From positions 124,001 to 188,000 of the forward strand of contig NZ_CALBRW010000025.1 in assembly GCF_937927635.1 (NCBI RefSeq): DNA of 64,000 bases, written 5' to 3'. This DNA is from an uncultured Microbacterium sp. GTDB taxonomy: Bacteria > Actinomycetota > Actinomycetes > Actinomycetales > Microbacteriaceae. This document shows positions 25,260-34,305 of this stretch, in pieces. Both the position numbers and the translations under genes were made by a program. The notes beneath the pieces were generated by a model, which worked only from the letters and a program-made list of their open reading frames with translations, was not told where the DNA came from and made no database searches. Each line of letters begins with the position of its first letter. Within the stretch, counting starts at the first letter, position 1.

Positions 25260-27938
25260 TCACGGCATCCGCTCATCGCCCGCGCGGATCGCGTCCGCGG
25301 AGTCCAGCCGCGACGCCAGTCCTGCGGCCACCGCGACGGAGAAAGCGGCCACCAGCCCGAATCCGACCACGGCCGCGAGCGTCCACAGACCGCCCAGCGA
25401 CACCGGCGGCTGCGCCGAACCGCCCACGAAGCCCCGCAGATCCAGCTGCGGGATGACCAGCATCGCCGTCGCGACTCCCGCGCCCACGCCGAACGGCAGT
25501 GCCAGCAGCAGCGCGGGCGCCACTTCCCAGGTCACCAGACGGCCCGCGGTGCGGCGGGCGCTGCCCAGCGTGCGCAGGATCGCCAGCATCCGCGCCCTGG
25601 TGTCCGCCCCCAGGGCGAGCGTGGCGATGATCGCGACGATCACCAGCACGGCCACGATCCCGCTGGCTGCCAGCAGCGCGCCGCGCACGACGGTGTAGCC
25701 GGGATCCTCGGCGTGCGCGGCGACGACGCGTTCGGGGGTGGTCGCCACTGCGTCCCCGCCGGCCGCGGAGACAGCCGCGGCTCCGACGGCATCCGGGTCG
25801 GCGCCGGGCTCGATGGCGAGGTACAGCTGCGAGTAGCCGGTGCTGTCCTGACCGATGGCCTTGGCATTGACCGCATCGACGATCACCCATTCGTCGGTGC
25901 TGCCGAAGGACACATCCGAAGGCGCGACGCCCACCACCCGGACCGATGTCCGGCCGATCTCCAGCTTCGCATCCACGCCGCCGAGCTCGTCCCACAGCGC
26001 CTGTGACATGACCACGGGCACGGGACCGTCCGCGCGCTCCCCCAGGGACGCCGGCAGCGGGATGCGCGCGTCGAATCCCTGCTGCACCCGCGAGAACGCG
26101 GTGCCGTCCAGCACATACACCCTGGTCTGCTGCTCGGCCGTGCCTGCGGAGATCTGCGCGTTGCCGCCGTCCTGCACGGCCGCCAGCGCGGCCACGCCGT
26201 CCAGCGCCGCGACGTCGGAGGCCGCCGCACCTGTGATGTACGCGGCATCCACCCGCACTGCGGCGCCGACGTCGATGTCGGCCGCGCGCACGATGCCGCC
26301 GGAGACGGTCGCCGCGAACGCGATGGAGAAGACGGCCACGCCGAGCCCCGTGACCACGCCGAAGACGGGTGCGGCCCGCACGGCCGACTCACGGCGCGCC
26401 CGGGCAGGACCCAGCAGGGACTCCAGCGACGCGCGACGCGCCCCGCGGCGCTCTGCCAGCCTCAGCAGCAGGGGCAGCAGTCTCAGCGTGAGGATGCTGC
26501 CGACGACGCCCAGCAGAACGGTCAGCGCCAGCAGCACCGGATCGGCGCCGCCGCCCTGTCCGCGCGCGATGACGAGGATGCCGAGCGCGGCCGTCGCCGC
26601 GACCGCCAGCAGCTCCAGTGCGATCCTCTCGGTGTCTCGGCCCGCTCTCTCGCCCAGGTCGCGGCGGCCCTCGGCGGCGGCATCCGCCAGCGTGCTCCAC
26701 GGCAGCGCGACGGCCGGGACGAGAGCGAGGACGACGGGCACGGCCAGGACCCAGCCGCCGTCCAGGCCCCATACCGCCGCGGCGACGCCCACGCCGATCC
26801 CGGCTCCGACCGCGCCCAGCAGCGCCCCCTCACCGCCGAGCAGGGCGATCAGGCGGCCGAGGGAGGCGCCTCGTGCGCGCAGCACGCGGATGCCCGCCAC
26901 CCGACGAACCGCGATGAGCCGCGCGACGAGCGTCAGCACCACCAGCGCCACCATCATCGGGCCGACGGCAGCCACCGTGACGACGGGCGTCATCGCGTTC
27001 GCGCGGGAGATTCCGGCATCCAGCGCCTGCGGCAGCGCGGAGTGGAACTGCAGACCACGGCTGTAGAAGCCGTTGTCCGGCATCCGGATCGTGACCACGT
27101 CGGCCGAGAGCAGGCGCAGCTGCGCGGATGCGCGTTCGGCGGTGGTCGCATCCACTCCCGCGGTCCGGAACGGCATCCAGGAGTTGATCTTGGCGTTCCT
27201 GGTCCACTCGTCCAGGAGCGAGGCCTCGTCGACCTGCATGAACGCCGCGCCGATCAGGATGCGGTTGCCGCTCCCGTCCACCTCGATGCGCGGTGCCGCC
27301 GATCCGCCGATGAAGGTCCAGTCGCCGGCGTCCTTCCCGTTCGGCGTCACGATGCCGACCAGGGTCAGTTCGAGGCGGTCCCAGCGGCGCTGCTCGCCGA
27401 TCTGCCACTTCAACTGGTCGGCGACATCGCGGGTGAACACGATCTCGACGCCGTCGGCGGGATCGGTCTTCTTCGGCATCCGCCCTTCGGCGAGATCCAC
27501 GCGCCCGGCGAGACCCGGGTCGGAGATCAGCCCGACGCGATTCAGCGGCACGGGGGTGGTGCGCTGCGGGTCGTCGTCGACCGTGGCGGACGGATCCAGG
27601 CCGACCGTGATGCGCGGCGTGCCCAGCAGGCTGCGCAGCGGCTCCGGCTGGGTGCGGCGCATCTGCTCGACCGCCGCCAGCGCACCGCCCCAGACGCCGA
27701 GGCTGTCGTCGGACGTGCGACTGGCGAGCGGCAGCCCCGGCGCGATCGCCGATGGCCAGCGGGTGAGGTCGGGAACGGATGCCACGCCGCGGCGGATGGT
27801 GGCCGTGCGCCCGTCGGACAGCAGCGCGGGCGCCGCCACGGCCAGCGCGGAGAGCACCGCGATCACCACGACGACCAGCAGCGACAGCAGCGGCGTGGTC
27901 GCAGCGCCCCGGGTCAGCAGCCGCATCCGCCCGCTCAT
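25260..27938 (-). CDS. Large FtsX-family ABC permease
   Basis: 892-residue permease. One N-terminal membrane helix ('LLSLLVVVVIAVLSALAVAA'), a large extracytoplasmic domain of about 350 residues, a block of four helices, a second extracytoplasmic region and a final three-helix FtsX block near the C-terminus ending 'SADAIRAGDERMP'. This duplicated FtsX layout is typical of actinobacterial exporters of unknown substrate. The ATG at 27938 overlaps the stop of the other permease (ATGA), which sets the start; ATG 27926 is a less likely alternative. Confidence 0.85.
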   Translation of the reverse strand: MSGRMRLLTRGAATTPLLSLLVVVVIAVLSALAVAAPALLSDGRTATIRRGVASVPDLTRWPSAIAPGLPLASRTSDDSLGVWGGALAAVEQMRRTQPEPLRSLLGTPRITVGLDPSATVDDDPQRTTPVPLNRVGLISDPGLAGRVDLAEGRMPKKTDPADGVEIVFTRDVADQLKWQIGEQRRWDRLELTLVGIVTPNGKDAGDWTFIGGSAAPRIEVDGSGNRILIGAAFMQVDEASLLDEWTRNAKINSWMPFRTAGVDATTAERASAQLRLLSADVVTIRMPDNGFYSRGLQFHSALPQALDAGISRANAMTPVVTVAAVGPMMVALVVLTLVARLIAVRRVAGIRVLRARGASLGRLIALLGGEGALLGAVGAGIGVGVAAAVWGLDGGWVLAVPVVLALVPAVALPWSTLADAAAEGRRDLGERAGRDTERIALELLAVAATAALGILVIARGQGGGADPVLLALTVLLGVVGSILTLRLLPLLLRLAERRGARRASLESLLGPARARRESAVRAAPVFGVVTGLGVAVFSIAFAATVSGGIVRAADIDVGAAVRVDAAYITGAAASDVAALDGVAALAAVQDGGNAQISAGTAEQQTRVYVLDGTAFSRVQQGFDARIPLPASLGERADGPVPVVMSQALWDELGGVDAKLEIGRTSVRVVGVAPSDVSFGSTDEWVIVDAVNAKAIGQDSTGYSQLYLAIEPGADPDAVGAAAVSAAGGDAVATTPERVVAAHAEDPGYTVVRGALLAASGIVAVLVIVAIIATLALGADTRARMLAILRTLGSARRTAGRLVTWEVAPALLLALPFGVGAGVATAMLVIPQLDLRGFVGGSAQPPVSLGGLWTLAAVVGFGLVAAFSVAVAAGLASRLDSADAIRAGDERMP

Positions 27939-30271
27939 GCGCCCACTCCCAGCACCACGGGGAGGACCAGCCAGGCCACGACGGCACCGAGGGCGCCGCC
28001 GACGAGCGCCGCGTAGATCGCCACCCCCGCGGTCTCCCCCGTTCTCATCGCACGCTGACGTCGGCGCGACAGGCCGAGCGCCCGCAGCACCACGGGCTCG
28101 TCTCGGCGCTCGCCGCTCATCGCGGAAGCCGCGGCGAGGAAGCCCAGGACTCCGAGCGCGGCGGCCGCCAGCGCACCGGCGCTGAGCACGGTCGGCGCGA
28201 TGGAGGTGACGGGCGCCGCGCTCACCTGCGCAGCGGTGAGGATGCGCGCCGGGTGCGTGGTCGCCGCGCGCAGCCTGCGCACGGTGTCCGCCTGCTCGCT
28301 GCTGTCCACCCACAGCTCATTGGGGGTGATGTCCGCGCCGATGAGGCTCAGCTGCTCCGCGTCGACGGCCACCCCCCAGCCTGTTCCGACGGTCGGGAGG
28401 GAGTCGACGATGCGGGCGGCGCGGAATCGTACGGGCTGGGCGGTGAAGCGCACCTGGCCGGTGAGCACCGTGCCGCTGACGGCCCCGAGCCGGTCGGCGA
28501 GGCTGCGGGTGATCTCCATGGGGATGCCGCCGTCCGAGCCGACGGGAAGTCTCGTCCCGCCGACCAGCTCGCGCGACGGCACGGCCAGCAGCACGGCCTC
28601 GTCGCTGCCGACGACCAGCCGCGTGCGCAGCACCTGCGCGACGCCCGTCACCCCGCGCCAGGTGGCGACCTCGGACGCCTGCACGTCCAGGGCGTCATCG
28701 GCGATCATCCGCACGTCGCTCGCCAGCCCCGCGACCCGCGTGGCCTGCTCGGCAGCTCGGGCCGCCGAGGGCGCAGTGACGGCGAGGGCGGCGGATGCCG
28801 CAGCGAGTGCCAGGCACAGGATCGCGACAGCGGCGCCTCCCATCCGGCGTGCCAGCTGCCGAAGGGGCAGGATCGGCGAGATCCCGCGGGTGCGGCGCAG
28901 CACCCGCTCGGCCAGAGCCGCCAGCGGCACCGCGATCACGGGCGCCAGGGCGCTCGCCGCGATCAGCAGCAGGGCGGGCGCAGCCGCCGCCAGAGGATCC
29001 GCCGTGCCGTCTTCGCGGAGGATGCCGCCGGTGCCGAGCAGCTGCCATGCCGGCAGCGCCGCGACGCCCACCGCGACCAGGGCCGGCAGCAGCACGGCCG
29101 CCAACGAGCGCAGGCCCGCGTCCGAGCGGGCGGTGTCGGAGCGCATCGCACTGCGCAGGGTGAATGCCGTTGCGGCGATCGCGGGGAGCACGATCGCGGC
29201 GGACGCAGCCAGCACGGCGGCGCCGGTGATGCCGACGGTCGGCACGAGCACGGCCAGCGCCAGGAGCGCTCCCGCCGCGGCGACCATGGCGATCTCCGCT
29301 GCGGCGGTCGATGCGAGCCGGACGCTCGAGGCGCCGCGCGCCCGCAGCAGCGAGAGCTCTTCGCTGCGGGACACCGCGAGGGTGCGCAGCACGACACCCA
29401 GCACGAGGGCGCCGAGCAGGGCGAGGATCAGCGGCGGGGCCACCAGCAGACCCCGTGTGCGCGCCAGCGCCGTGGCCTGGCGCTGAAGGGTGGTCCCCAG
29501 CTCGCCGTCGATGCGGACGTTGTCGTGGTGCTGGGGGTCCACGGCATCCGGCAGGTCCTGCAGCGTCGCGAGCGCGTGCTGCAGGACGAGGATGTCCGCC
29601 GGATCCGTCCGTACCGGCGCGATCCGCCAGGTGACCGTGGGGATGTCCTGGATGGCGGCGAACGCCGTGGCGTCCACGACGGCGGGGCCGATGACCCCGT
29701 CGTTCTCGCCGGAGGCGACCGACGGGTCGCCGAGCCACGCCGGGTCGGCTGGATCGTCGGGCTTCCAGATGCCGGACAGTGTCAGCGATGCGCCGCCGTC
29801 GGCGAGGGTGACGGTGTCGCCGACGGTGAGACCCGCACGGCGCGCAGCCGGCGCGGTCAGCGCGAACTGTCCGCCGGATGTCGGCCAGTCCCCCTCGACG
29901 AGGCGGCCGAGTCGGGTGATGCGGTCGTCCTGCAGCAGCCTCAGGGAGAGCTGCTCGCCCTGCGGCGACTGCACCCGCGCCTCGGCCTCGATCCGGCGCG
30001 GCACCTCGACGTCCGCGCCGGCGAACGCCTCGGCGACGGCCCTGCGCACGCGGGTGTCCTGGGCTGCGGGATCCGCTGCCTGGTAGGCGACGACCCTCGC
30101 CGTCTGTGCGTCGGGTTCCGCACGGGCGAAGATGTCCGAGGTGCCGGATGCCAGCATCCGATGCGCCACGGCGTCGAGTCCGCCGATGCTGACCACCACG
30201 AGCACGACGATGAGCACGATCAGCGACAGTCGGCCGAGATGCTCTCGGGCCCGCCTGGCGGAAAACGTCAT
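27935..30271 (-). CDS. Large FtsX-family ABC permease
   Basis: 778-residue partner permease, first gene of the operon. N-terminal helix 'LSLIVLIVVLVVVSIGGLD', long extracytoplasmic domain with Arg/Asp-rich surface, a central helix block beginning 'GLLVAPPLILALLGALVLG' containing the FtsX-like 'SRSEELSLLRARGAS', and a C-terminal block with 'LRALGLSRRRQRAMRTGE'. No cargo gene or sensor kinase sits beside it. I see no promoter I trust in 30272-30342. Confidence 0.85.
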   Translation of the reverse strand: MTFSARRAREHLGRLSLIVLIVVLVVVSIGGLDAVAHRMLASGTSDIFARAEPDAQTARVVAYQAADPAAQDTRVRRAVAEAFAGADVEVPRRIEAEARVQSPQGEQLSLRLLQDDRITRLGRLVEGDWPTSGGQFALTAPAARRAGLTVGDTVTLADGGASLTLSGIWKPDDPADPAWLGDPSVASGENDGVIGPAVVDATAFAAIQDIPTVTWRIAPVRTDPADILVLQHALATLQDLPDAVDPQHHDNVRIDGELGTTLQRQATALARTRGLLVAPPLILALLGALVLGVVLRTLAVSRSEELSLLRARGASSVRLASTAAAEIAMVAAAGALLALAVLVPTVGITGAAVLAASAAIVLPAIAATAFTLRSAMRSDTARSDAGLRSLAAVLLPALVAVGVAALPAWQLLGTGGILREDGTADPLAAAAPALLLIAASALAPVIAVPLAALAERVLRRTRGISPILPLRQLARRMGGAAVAILCLALAAASAALAVTAPSAARAAEQATRVAGLASDVRMIADDALDVQASEVATWRGVTGVAQVLRTRLVVGSDEAVLLAVPSRELVGGTRLPVGSDGGIPMEITRSLADRLGAVSGTVLTGQVRFTAQPVRFRAARIVDSLPTVGTGWGVAVDAEQLSLIGADITPNELWVDSSEQADTVRRLRAATTHPARILTAAQVSAAPVTSIAPTVLSAGALAAAALGVLGFLAAASAMSGERRDEPVVLRALGLSRRRQRAMRTGETAGVAIYAALVGGALGAVVAWLVLPVVLGVGA

Positions 30272-30342
30272 CGTCCCTCATTCGCTGCGCACAACGCTGA
30301 CCATCCTCGCGCGGGCGGCGTGCAGAATGCAACAGGCAGCGA

Positions 30343-31590
30343 TCAGAAATCGACGGCGTCGCGGATGATCGGGCAGGTCATGCAGTGCCCGCCGCCGCGG
30401 CCGCGTCCGAGTTCTGCGCCGACGATGGGGATGACCTCGATCCCGGCACTGCTGATGAGGTCGTTGGTCTTCGTGTTGCGGTCGTAGGTGTACACCACGC
30501 CCGGTTCCAGGGCCACGGCGTTGTTGCCGCTGTCCCACTGCTGGCGCTCGGATTCGTACACGTCGCCGCCGGTCTCCAGCACGCGCAGCCGGTCGAGGTT
30601 CAGCGCCGACGCGACGACATCCGTGAAGGCCGCGTCACCGTGGTCCGTGACATGCAGCGCCTCCGGCCCTGTGCCGGGACGCAGGGTGACGGTGCGCACG
30701 GCATCCATGATGCGCGGGTACACGGTGACCGCATCCCTGTCCACGAACGTGAAGACGGTGTCGAGGTGCATGGCCGAGCGCAGCCTGGGCATGCCTGCCA
30801 CGATCACCTGCTCGGCGGCGCCGGATGCGAACAGCGATGCCGCGACCTGCGTGATGGCCTGCCGCGAGGTGCGCTCGCCCATCCCCATCAGCACGGCGCC
30901 GTTGCCGATGGGCATGACGTCGCCGCCCTCCAGGGTCGCCGGTCCCGAGTCGTGCTCCGCGTCGCCCCACCACACGCGGGAGCCGGTGTAGTCGGGGTGG
31001 AAGGTGTAGATGGCCTTCATCAGCAGCGTCTCGTCGCGGCGCGCGGGCCAGTACAGCGGATTCATGGTCAGGCCGCCGTACAGCCAGCACGTGGTGTCGC
31101 GCGTGTACAGCGTGTTCGGCAGCGGCGGCATCAGGTACTCGCTGACCCCGGTGGACTCGCGTGCCAGGGCCAGGAAGCCGTTGCGGTAGTCCGCCGGCAG
31201 GTCGGTCGTGGCCAGGCCGCCGATGAGGAACTCCGCCAGTTGGGCGGTGTCGAGGGATGCCAGGAACGCGCGGGTCGGGTCGATGAGGCCGACGCCCACC
31301 TGGTCGGCGGTGATCTTGCGGTCCAGCAGCCAGTCGGTGGCGCCGGGGACGGCCAGGGTCTCCGCCAGCAGCTCGTGCAGCTCGACGACCTCCACGCCGT
31401 GCGAGCGCATGCTGGCCACGAACGCGTCGTGATCGCGCTGGGCGTTCTCCACCCACAGCACGTCGTCGAACAGCAGCGAGTCAGCGTTGGACGGCGTGAG
31501 CCGGTGATGCGCGAGCCCCGGGCGGCACACCAGCACCTTGCGGAGCCGGCCCACCTCGGAATGCACCCCGTAGTCCGCAGCAGTCGTCAT
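30343..31590 (-). CDS. arcA: Arginine deiminase
   Basis: Hydrolyses L-arginine to citrulline and ammonia (415 aa, cytoplasm). Active-site features are in place: catalytic Cys403 in 'GGGHCMTCP', 'LEGGDVMPIG' and 'TGGDVYESE' guanidino-binding acids, and the His in 'AMHLDTVFTF'. The usual partners (ornithine carbamoyltransferase, carbamate kinase, antiporter) are not adjacent, so this is a solitary copy; it may feed nitrogen or acid defence. ATG 31590 is 6 bases after AAGGA; ATG 31593 is an alternative. Upstream gap holds the tRNA terminator. Confidence 0.95.
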   Translation of the reverse strand: MTTAADYGVHSEVGRLRKVLVCRPGLAHHRLTPSNADSLLFDDVLWVENAQRDHDAFVASMRSHGVEVVELHELLAETLAVPGATDWLLDRKITADQVGVGLIDPTRAFLASLDTAQLAEFLIGGLATTDLPADYRNGFLALARESTGVSEYLMPPLPNTLYTRDTTCWLYGGLTMNPLYWPARRDETLLMKAIYTFHPDYTGSRVWWGDAEHDSGPATLEGGDVMPIGNGAVLMGMGERTSRQAITQVAASLFASGAAEQVIVAGMPRLRSAMHLDTVFTFVDRDAVTVYPRIMDAVRTVTLRPGTGPEALHVTDHGDAAFTDVVASALNLDRLRVLETGGDVYESERQQWDSGNNAVALEPGVVYTYDRNTKTNDLISSAGIEVIPIVGAELGRGRGGGHCMTCPIIRDAVDF

Positions 31591-31639
31591 CATCGTTCCT
31601 TCCCCATGGCGATCCCTACGATCGTATTCCCGGGATGGA

Positions 31640-31669
31640 AGAAGCCCCGCGATCTCTCGCGGGGCTTCT
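31640..31669 (-). terminator. Terminator after tRNA-Ala
   Basis: 13-bp perfect stem (31640-31652 with 31657-31669), 4-base loop, starting 3 bases past the tRNA CCA end in transcription direction and followed by TTCC. It separates the tRNA from arcA. Confidence 0.8.
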
Positions 31670-31672
31670 CGA

Positions 31673-31748
31673 TGGTGGACCTGAGGGGACTCGAACCCCT
31701 GACCCCCTGCATGCCATGCAGGTGCGCTACCAGCTGCGCCACAGGCCC
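31673..31748 (-). tRNA. tRNA-Ala (GGC anticodon)
   Basis: Full cloverleaf on the minus strand with encoded CCA. The 7-bp acceptor stem GGGCCTG/CAGGTCC includes the G3-U70 pair that identifies alanine tRNAs; discriminator A73. The anticodon stem CCTGC/GCAGG closes a loop with GGC, reading GCC codons. The T arm has GGTTCGAGTCC. Length 76 with CCA. Confidence 0.96.
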
Positions 31749-31848
31749 AATCTGCGCTGCGGGGCGTTCGCCCCGGCAACCTGTTCAGCGTACTACACCG
31801 ATCGAGGCGTCCGCGAATCGCGCCGCGCACCCGGGTGTGTCGTCGGGA

Positions 31849-32226
31849 CTACTCCCCCGTCACGCGCTCCGCGATCTCGATCGGGACGACGGGGCAGTCC
31901 TTCCACAGCCGCTCCAGGCCGTAGTAGCTGCGCTCCTCGGCGTGGAAGACGTGCACGATCAGGTCGCCGAAGTCCAGCAGCACCCACCGCGACTCGGCGC
32001 GGCCCTCACGGCGAACGCGCTTGTGCCCGGCTTCGAAGAGCTGGTCCTCGATCTCGTCGGCGATGGCGGCGACGTTGCGCTCGCTGTTACCGGTGACCAG
32101 CAGGAAGATGTCGACCAGCGGCAGCGGCTCCGACACGTTCAGAGCGACGAGATCCTCACCGCCCTTGGAGTCCGCCGCGTTCGCGGCGATCCGGAGCATC
32201 TCGAGGGCGTTCTGGGGGGACTGCAT
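31849..32226 (-). CDS. rsfS: Ribosomal silencing factor RsfS
   Basis: 125-residue protein that binds L14 on the 50S subunit and prevents subunit joining in starvation. The family core 'DIFLLVTGNSERNVAAIADEI' and 'WVLLDFGDLIVHVF' with the final 'YYGLERLWKDCPVV' are all present. The ATG at 32226 overlaps the stop of the upstream gene by one base (TGATG), so it is co-translated with the nadD operon. A short GC hairpin at 31760-31775 lies beyond its stop. Confidence 0.95.
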   Translation of the reverse strand: MQSPQNALEMLRIAANAADSKGGEDLVALNVSEPLPLVDIFLLVTGNSERNVAAIADEIEDQLFEAGHKRVRREGRAESRWVLLDFGDLIVHVFHAEERSYYGLERLWKDCPVVPIEIAERVTGE

Positions 32227-33443
32227 CAACCGAAGACTCCTGTGGTGAAGGCGATGACCAGCGTCGCGGCGAGGACGATGGCCAGACCACCGGCGACGAT
32301 CGCCAGGGTGATCATGAGCTTGTTGCTCTTGTCAGGTGCCAGCGGGCGGATGACCTCGCCGGCGGGCCTGGAGGTGCTCACGGCGGAGCTGGCGGCGATG
32401 GGTGTGGGCGAGGACGCCGGAGCGAGCTCGCTGTCCATGAATCCTGCGTCGGCGGCCCTGCCGTCGGCGGCGCCGAGGGCGTGTCCCTGCGAGCCCAGCC
32501 CGTCAGGCAGCGCGTACGTGCCCGTGACGAGGATCTCGCCGGTCGAGGCGATGGGGCCGGAGAGCGAGCCGAGTCCAGGCGAAGGGGTGAAGATCAGCGC
32601 CGTGGATGCCCCGTGCTGGGAGTTCGAGACCGTGCCGTCGAGCACGTCGTCGAAGCGCGCACCGGCGACGGAGTCGGCAGACCGCGCCTGCACGCCGATG
32701 CCGAATGCCGCGCCGACCTTCGGGCGCTCGGGCTCGACGACCGCCGGCTGGGCGGCCTCCGGCTCGACGCGCTTCGGCTCGACGTGCTCAGGCTCGGCGT
32801 GCTTCGGCTCGACAGCGTCGGGCTCGGCCCGCTCCCGGATCGGGGCCTCGTCGGCGACGTGTCCCGGAGTCATCAGACCCCGGCCCATCACCTCGGGGAC
32901 GATGCGCTTGCGCGGGGCGGCCGCAGGGGTCGGCTCGGGAGCCTGCTCGACCTCAGCGGGACGCTCGAACATGCCGACGACGCGGTCTCGATCGGTGGAG
33001 AGGGGGGCCGGATCAGCTTCGGGTGCTGCTTCGAATCGGGGGGCGGGAGCAGGCGCCTCTGTGAACGTGGGAAGTCCGGACACGAGTCCGGCGCCCTGTG
33101 GCGGAACGGTCTCGCGGACCTGCTCGGCTGTGGCCGGGGCGGGCTCAGGAGTAGGAGCAGGAGTCGCGTCGTCGGCTGCCGGAACGTGCTGGGCGGCTGC
33201 CGCGGCGTGCTCGAGGGCGCGCATCTGGCGGCGCGTCAGGGGCGCGCTGGGGTGCGGTTGCTCCTCGACCGGCGCGGGGGCGATCTCGATCGGCTCTGCA
33301 GCGCGCGGCAGCACGGTCGTCGGAGGTGCGACGGCCGCAGCGGCCTCCTCCTCGCTGATGACCGGCGTGGAGCCGGTCAGGCGGATCTCGCGCAGCTGCT
33401 TGCGAGTCAGCTGCACCTTCCCGTTCTCTTCCGATGTGCTCAT
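32226..33443 (-). CDS. Proline-rich protein with C-terminal membrane anchor
   Basis: Unrecognised, 405 aa. A charged N-terminus ('LTRKQLREIRLTG', repeated as 'LTRRQMRALEH' around residue 70) is followed by a long disordered Ala/Pro/Glu region with EPxxVEP-type repeats, and one membrane helix near the end ('LMITLAIVAGGLAIVLAATL'). It looks like a tail-anchored protein with a cytoplasmic disordered arm. It is locked in an operon with nadD (4-base overlap) and rsfS (1-base overlap). GGAG lies 7 bases before the ATG. A role at the membrane or ribosome is a guess. Confidence 0.75.
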   Translation of the reverse strand: MSTSEENGKVQLTRKQLREIRLTGSTPVISEEEAAAAVAPPTTVLPRAAEPIEIAPAPVEEQPHPSAPLTRRQMRALEHAAAAAQHVPAADDATPAPTPEPAPATAEQVRETVPPQGAGLVSGLPTFTEAPAPAPRFEAAPEADPAPLSTDRDRVVGMFERPAEVEQAPEPTPAAAPRKRIVPEVMGRGLMTPGHVADEAPIRERAEPDAVEPKHAEPEHVEPKRVEPEAAQPAVVEPERPKVGAAFGIGVQARSADSVAGARFDDVLDGTVSNSQHGASTALIFTPSPGLGSLSGPIASTGEILVTGTYALPDGLGSQGHALGAADGRAADAGFMDSELAPASSPTPIAASSAVSTSRPAGEVIRPLAPDKSNKLMITLAIVAGGLAIVLAATLVIAFTTGVFG

Positions 33444-34042
33444 GCCCTGCTCCGATACAGATGATGCTTTGCGATGTACTGGACCACGCCGTCCGGCACC
33501 AGGTACCAGACGGGCTGTCCGTTCTCGACCCGTTCGCGGCACGCCGTCGACGAGATCGTCAACGCCGGCACCTCGAGCTGGCTCACGACGTCCGTGGGCA
33601 GCCCTGCGGTGCTCAGCACATGTCCGGGGCGTGAGACCGCGACGAAGTGCGCGAGGTCCCAGAGTTCATCATGGTCCCTCCAACTGAGAATCTGCGCTAC
33701 GGCATCCGCTCCGGTGATGAAGAACAGCTCCGCACCCGGACGTTCGCGCTTCAGGTCGCGCAGCGTGTCGATCGTGTAGGTGGGGCCGTCGCGATCGATG
33801 TCGACGCGGCTGACGGTGAACTGCGGATTGGATGCCGTGGCGATCACCGTCATCAGATAGCGGTGCTCGCTGGGCGAGACGTTCTGCTTCTGCCAGGGGC
33901 GACCCGTGGGCACGAACACGACCTCATCGAGATCGAAGGAGTGCGCCACTTCACTGGCCGCGACGAGGTGGCCGTGATGGATCGGGTCGAACGTGCCGCC
34001 CATCACTCCGATGCGCGGCGCCCGAGCAGAGGAATCCTGCAT
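33440..34042 (-). CDS. nadD: Nicotinate-nucleotide adenylyltransferase
   Basis: Makes deamido-NAD from nicotinate mononucleotide and ATP in NAD synthesis (200 aa). The nucleotidyltransferase motif 'GGTFDPIHHGH' (residues about 15-25) and the C-terminal 'ISSTACRERV' (the ISSTxxR motif) are intact. The gene starts 4 bases after the small membrane-protein gene and its stop overlaps the next start (ATGA). The order proA, small protein, nadD, rsfS is common in the family. Confidence 0.96.
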   Translation of the reverse strand: MQDSSARAPRIGVMGGTFDPIHHGHLVAASEVAHSFDLDEVVFVPTGRPWQKQNVSPSEHRYLMTVIATASNPQFTVSRVDIDRDGPTYTIDTLRDLKRERPGAELFFITGADAVAQILSWRDHDELWDLAHFVAVSRPGHVLSTAGLPTDVVSQLEVPALTISSTACRERVENGQPVWYLVPDGVVQYIAKHHLYRSRA

Positions 34043-34046
34043 GCGC

Positions 34047-34256
34047 CTAGTGGCTGTGCCCGTCCTCGCCGTGCTTCTCGGCGAATGCCTCGGCCTTGGC
34101 CGAGTGGCGGTTGGCGACGTTGCGGTACGAGAGCGTGACCAGCCCCAGCGCGGCGAAGACCACGGCCGCGATGATGCCGGCGATGACCGTCTGGCCCATC
34201 ACGTTGTGTCCTGGGGCTTCGGCCGCGGCCATCGCGATCTGTGCGACGAGGTTCAT
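34047..34256 (-). CDS. Small single-pass membrane protein (69 aa)
   Basis: Not assigned to a named family. One central hydrophobic helix ('VIAGIIAAVVFAALGLVTL') and a His-rich tail ending 'KHGEDGHSH', which might bind a metal. GGAGCC stands before the ATG at 34256. It lies between proA and nadD, 4 bases from the latter, and is probably co-transcribed with it. A TAGACT word about 38 bases upstream of the ATG is a possible -10. Confidence 0.75.
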   Translation of the reverse strand: MNLVAQIAMAAAEAPGHNVMGQTVIAGIIAAVVFAALGLVTLSYRNVANRHSAKAEAFAEKHGEDGHSH

Positions 34257-34305
34257 TCTGGCTCCGTTTCTGGGCGGTCGGGCGAGCGCCTGTCCAGTCT
34301 AGCGC

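Noticed and set aside
31760..31775. Terminator between rsfS and tRNA-Ala
   Set aside because: Short GC stem (CGGGGC/GCCCCG) without T-run; too weak to call.
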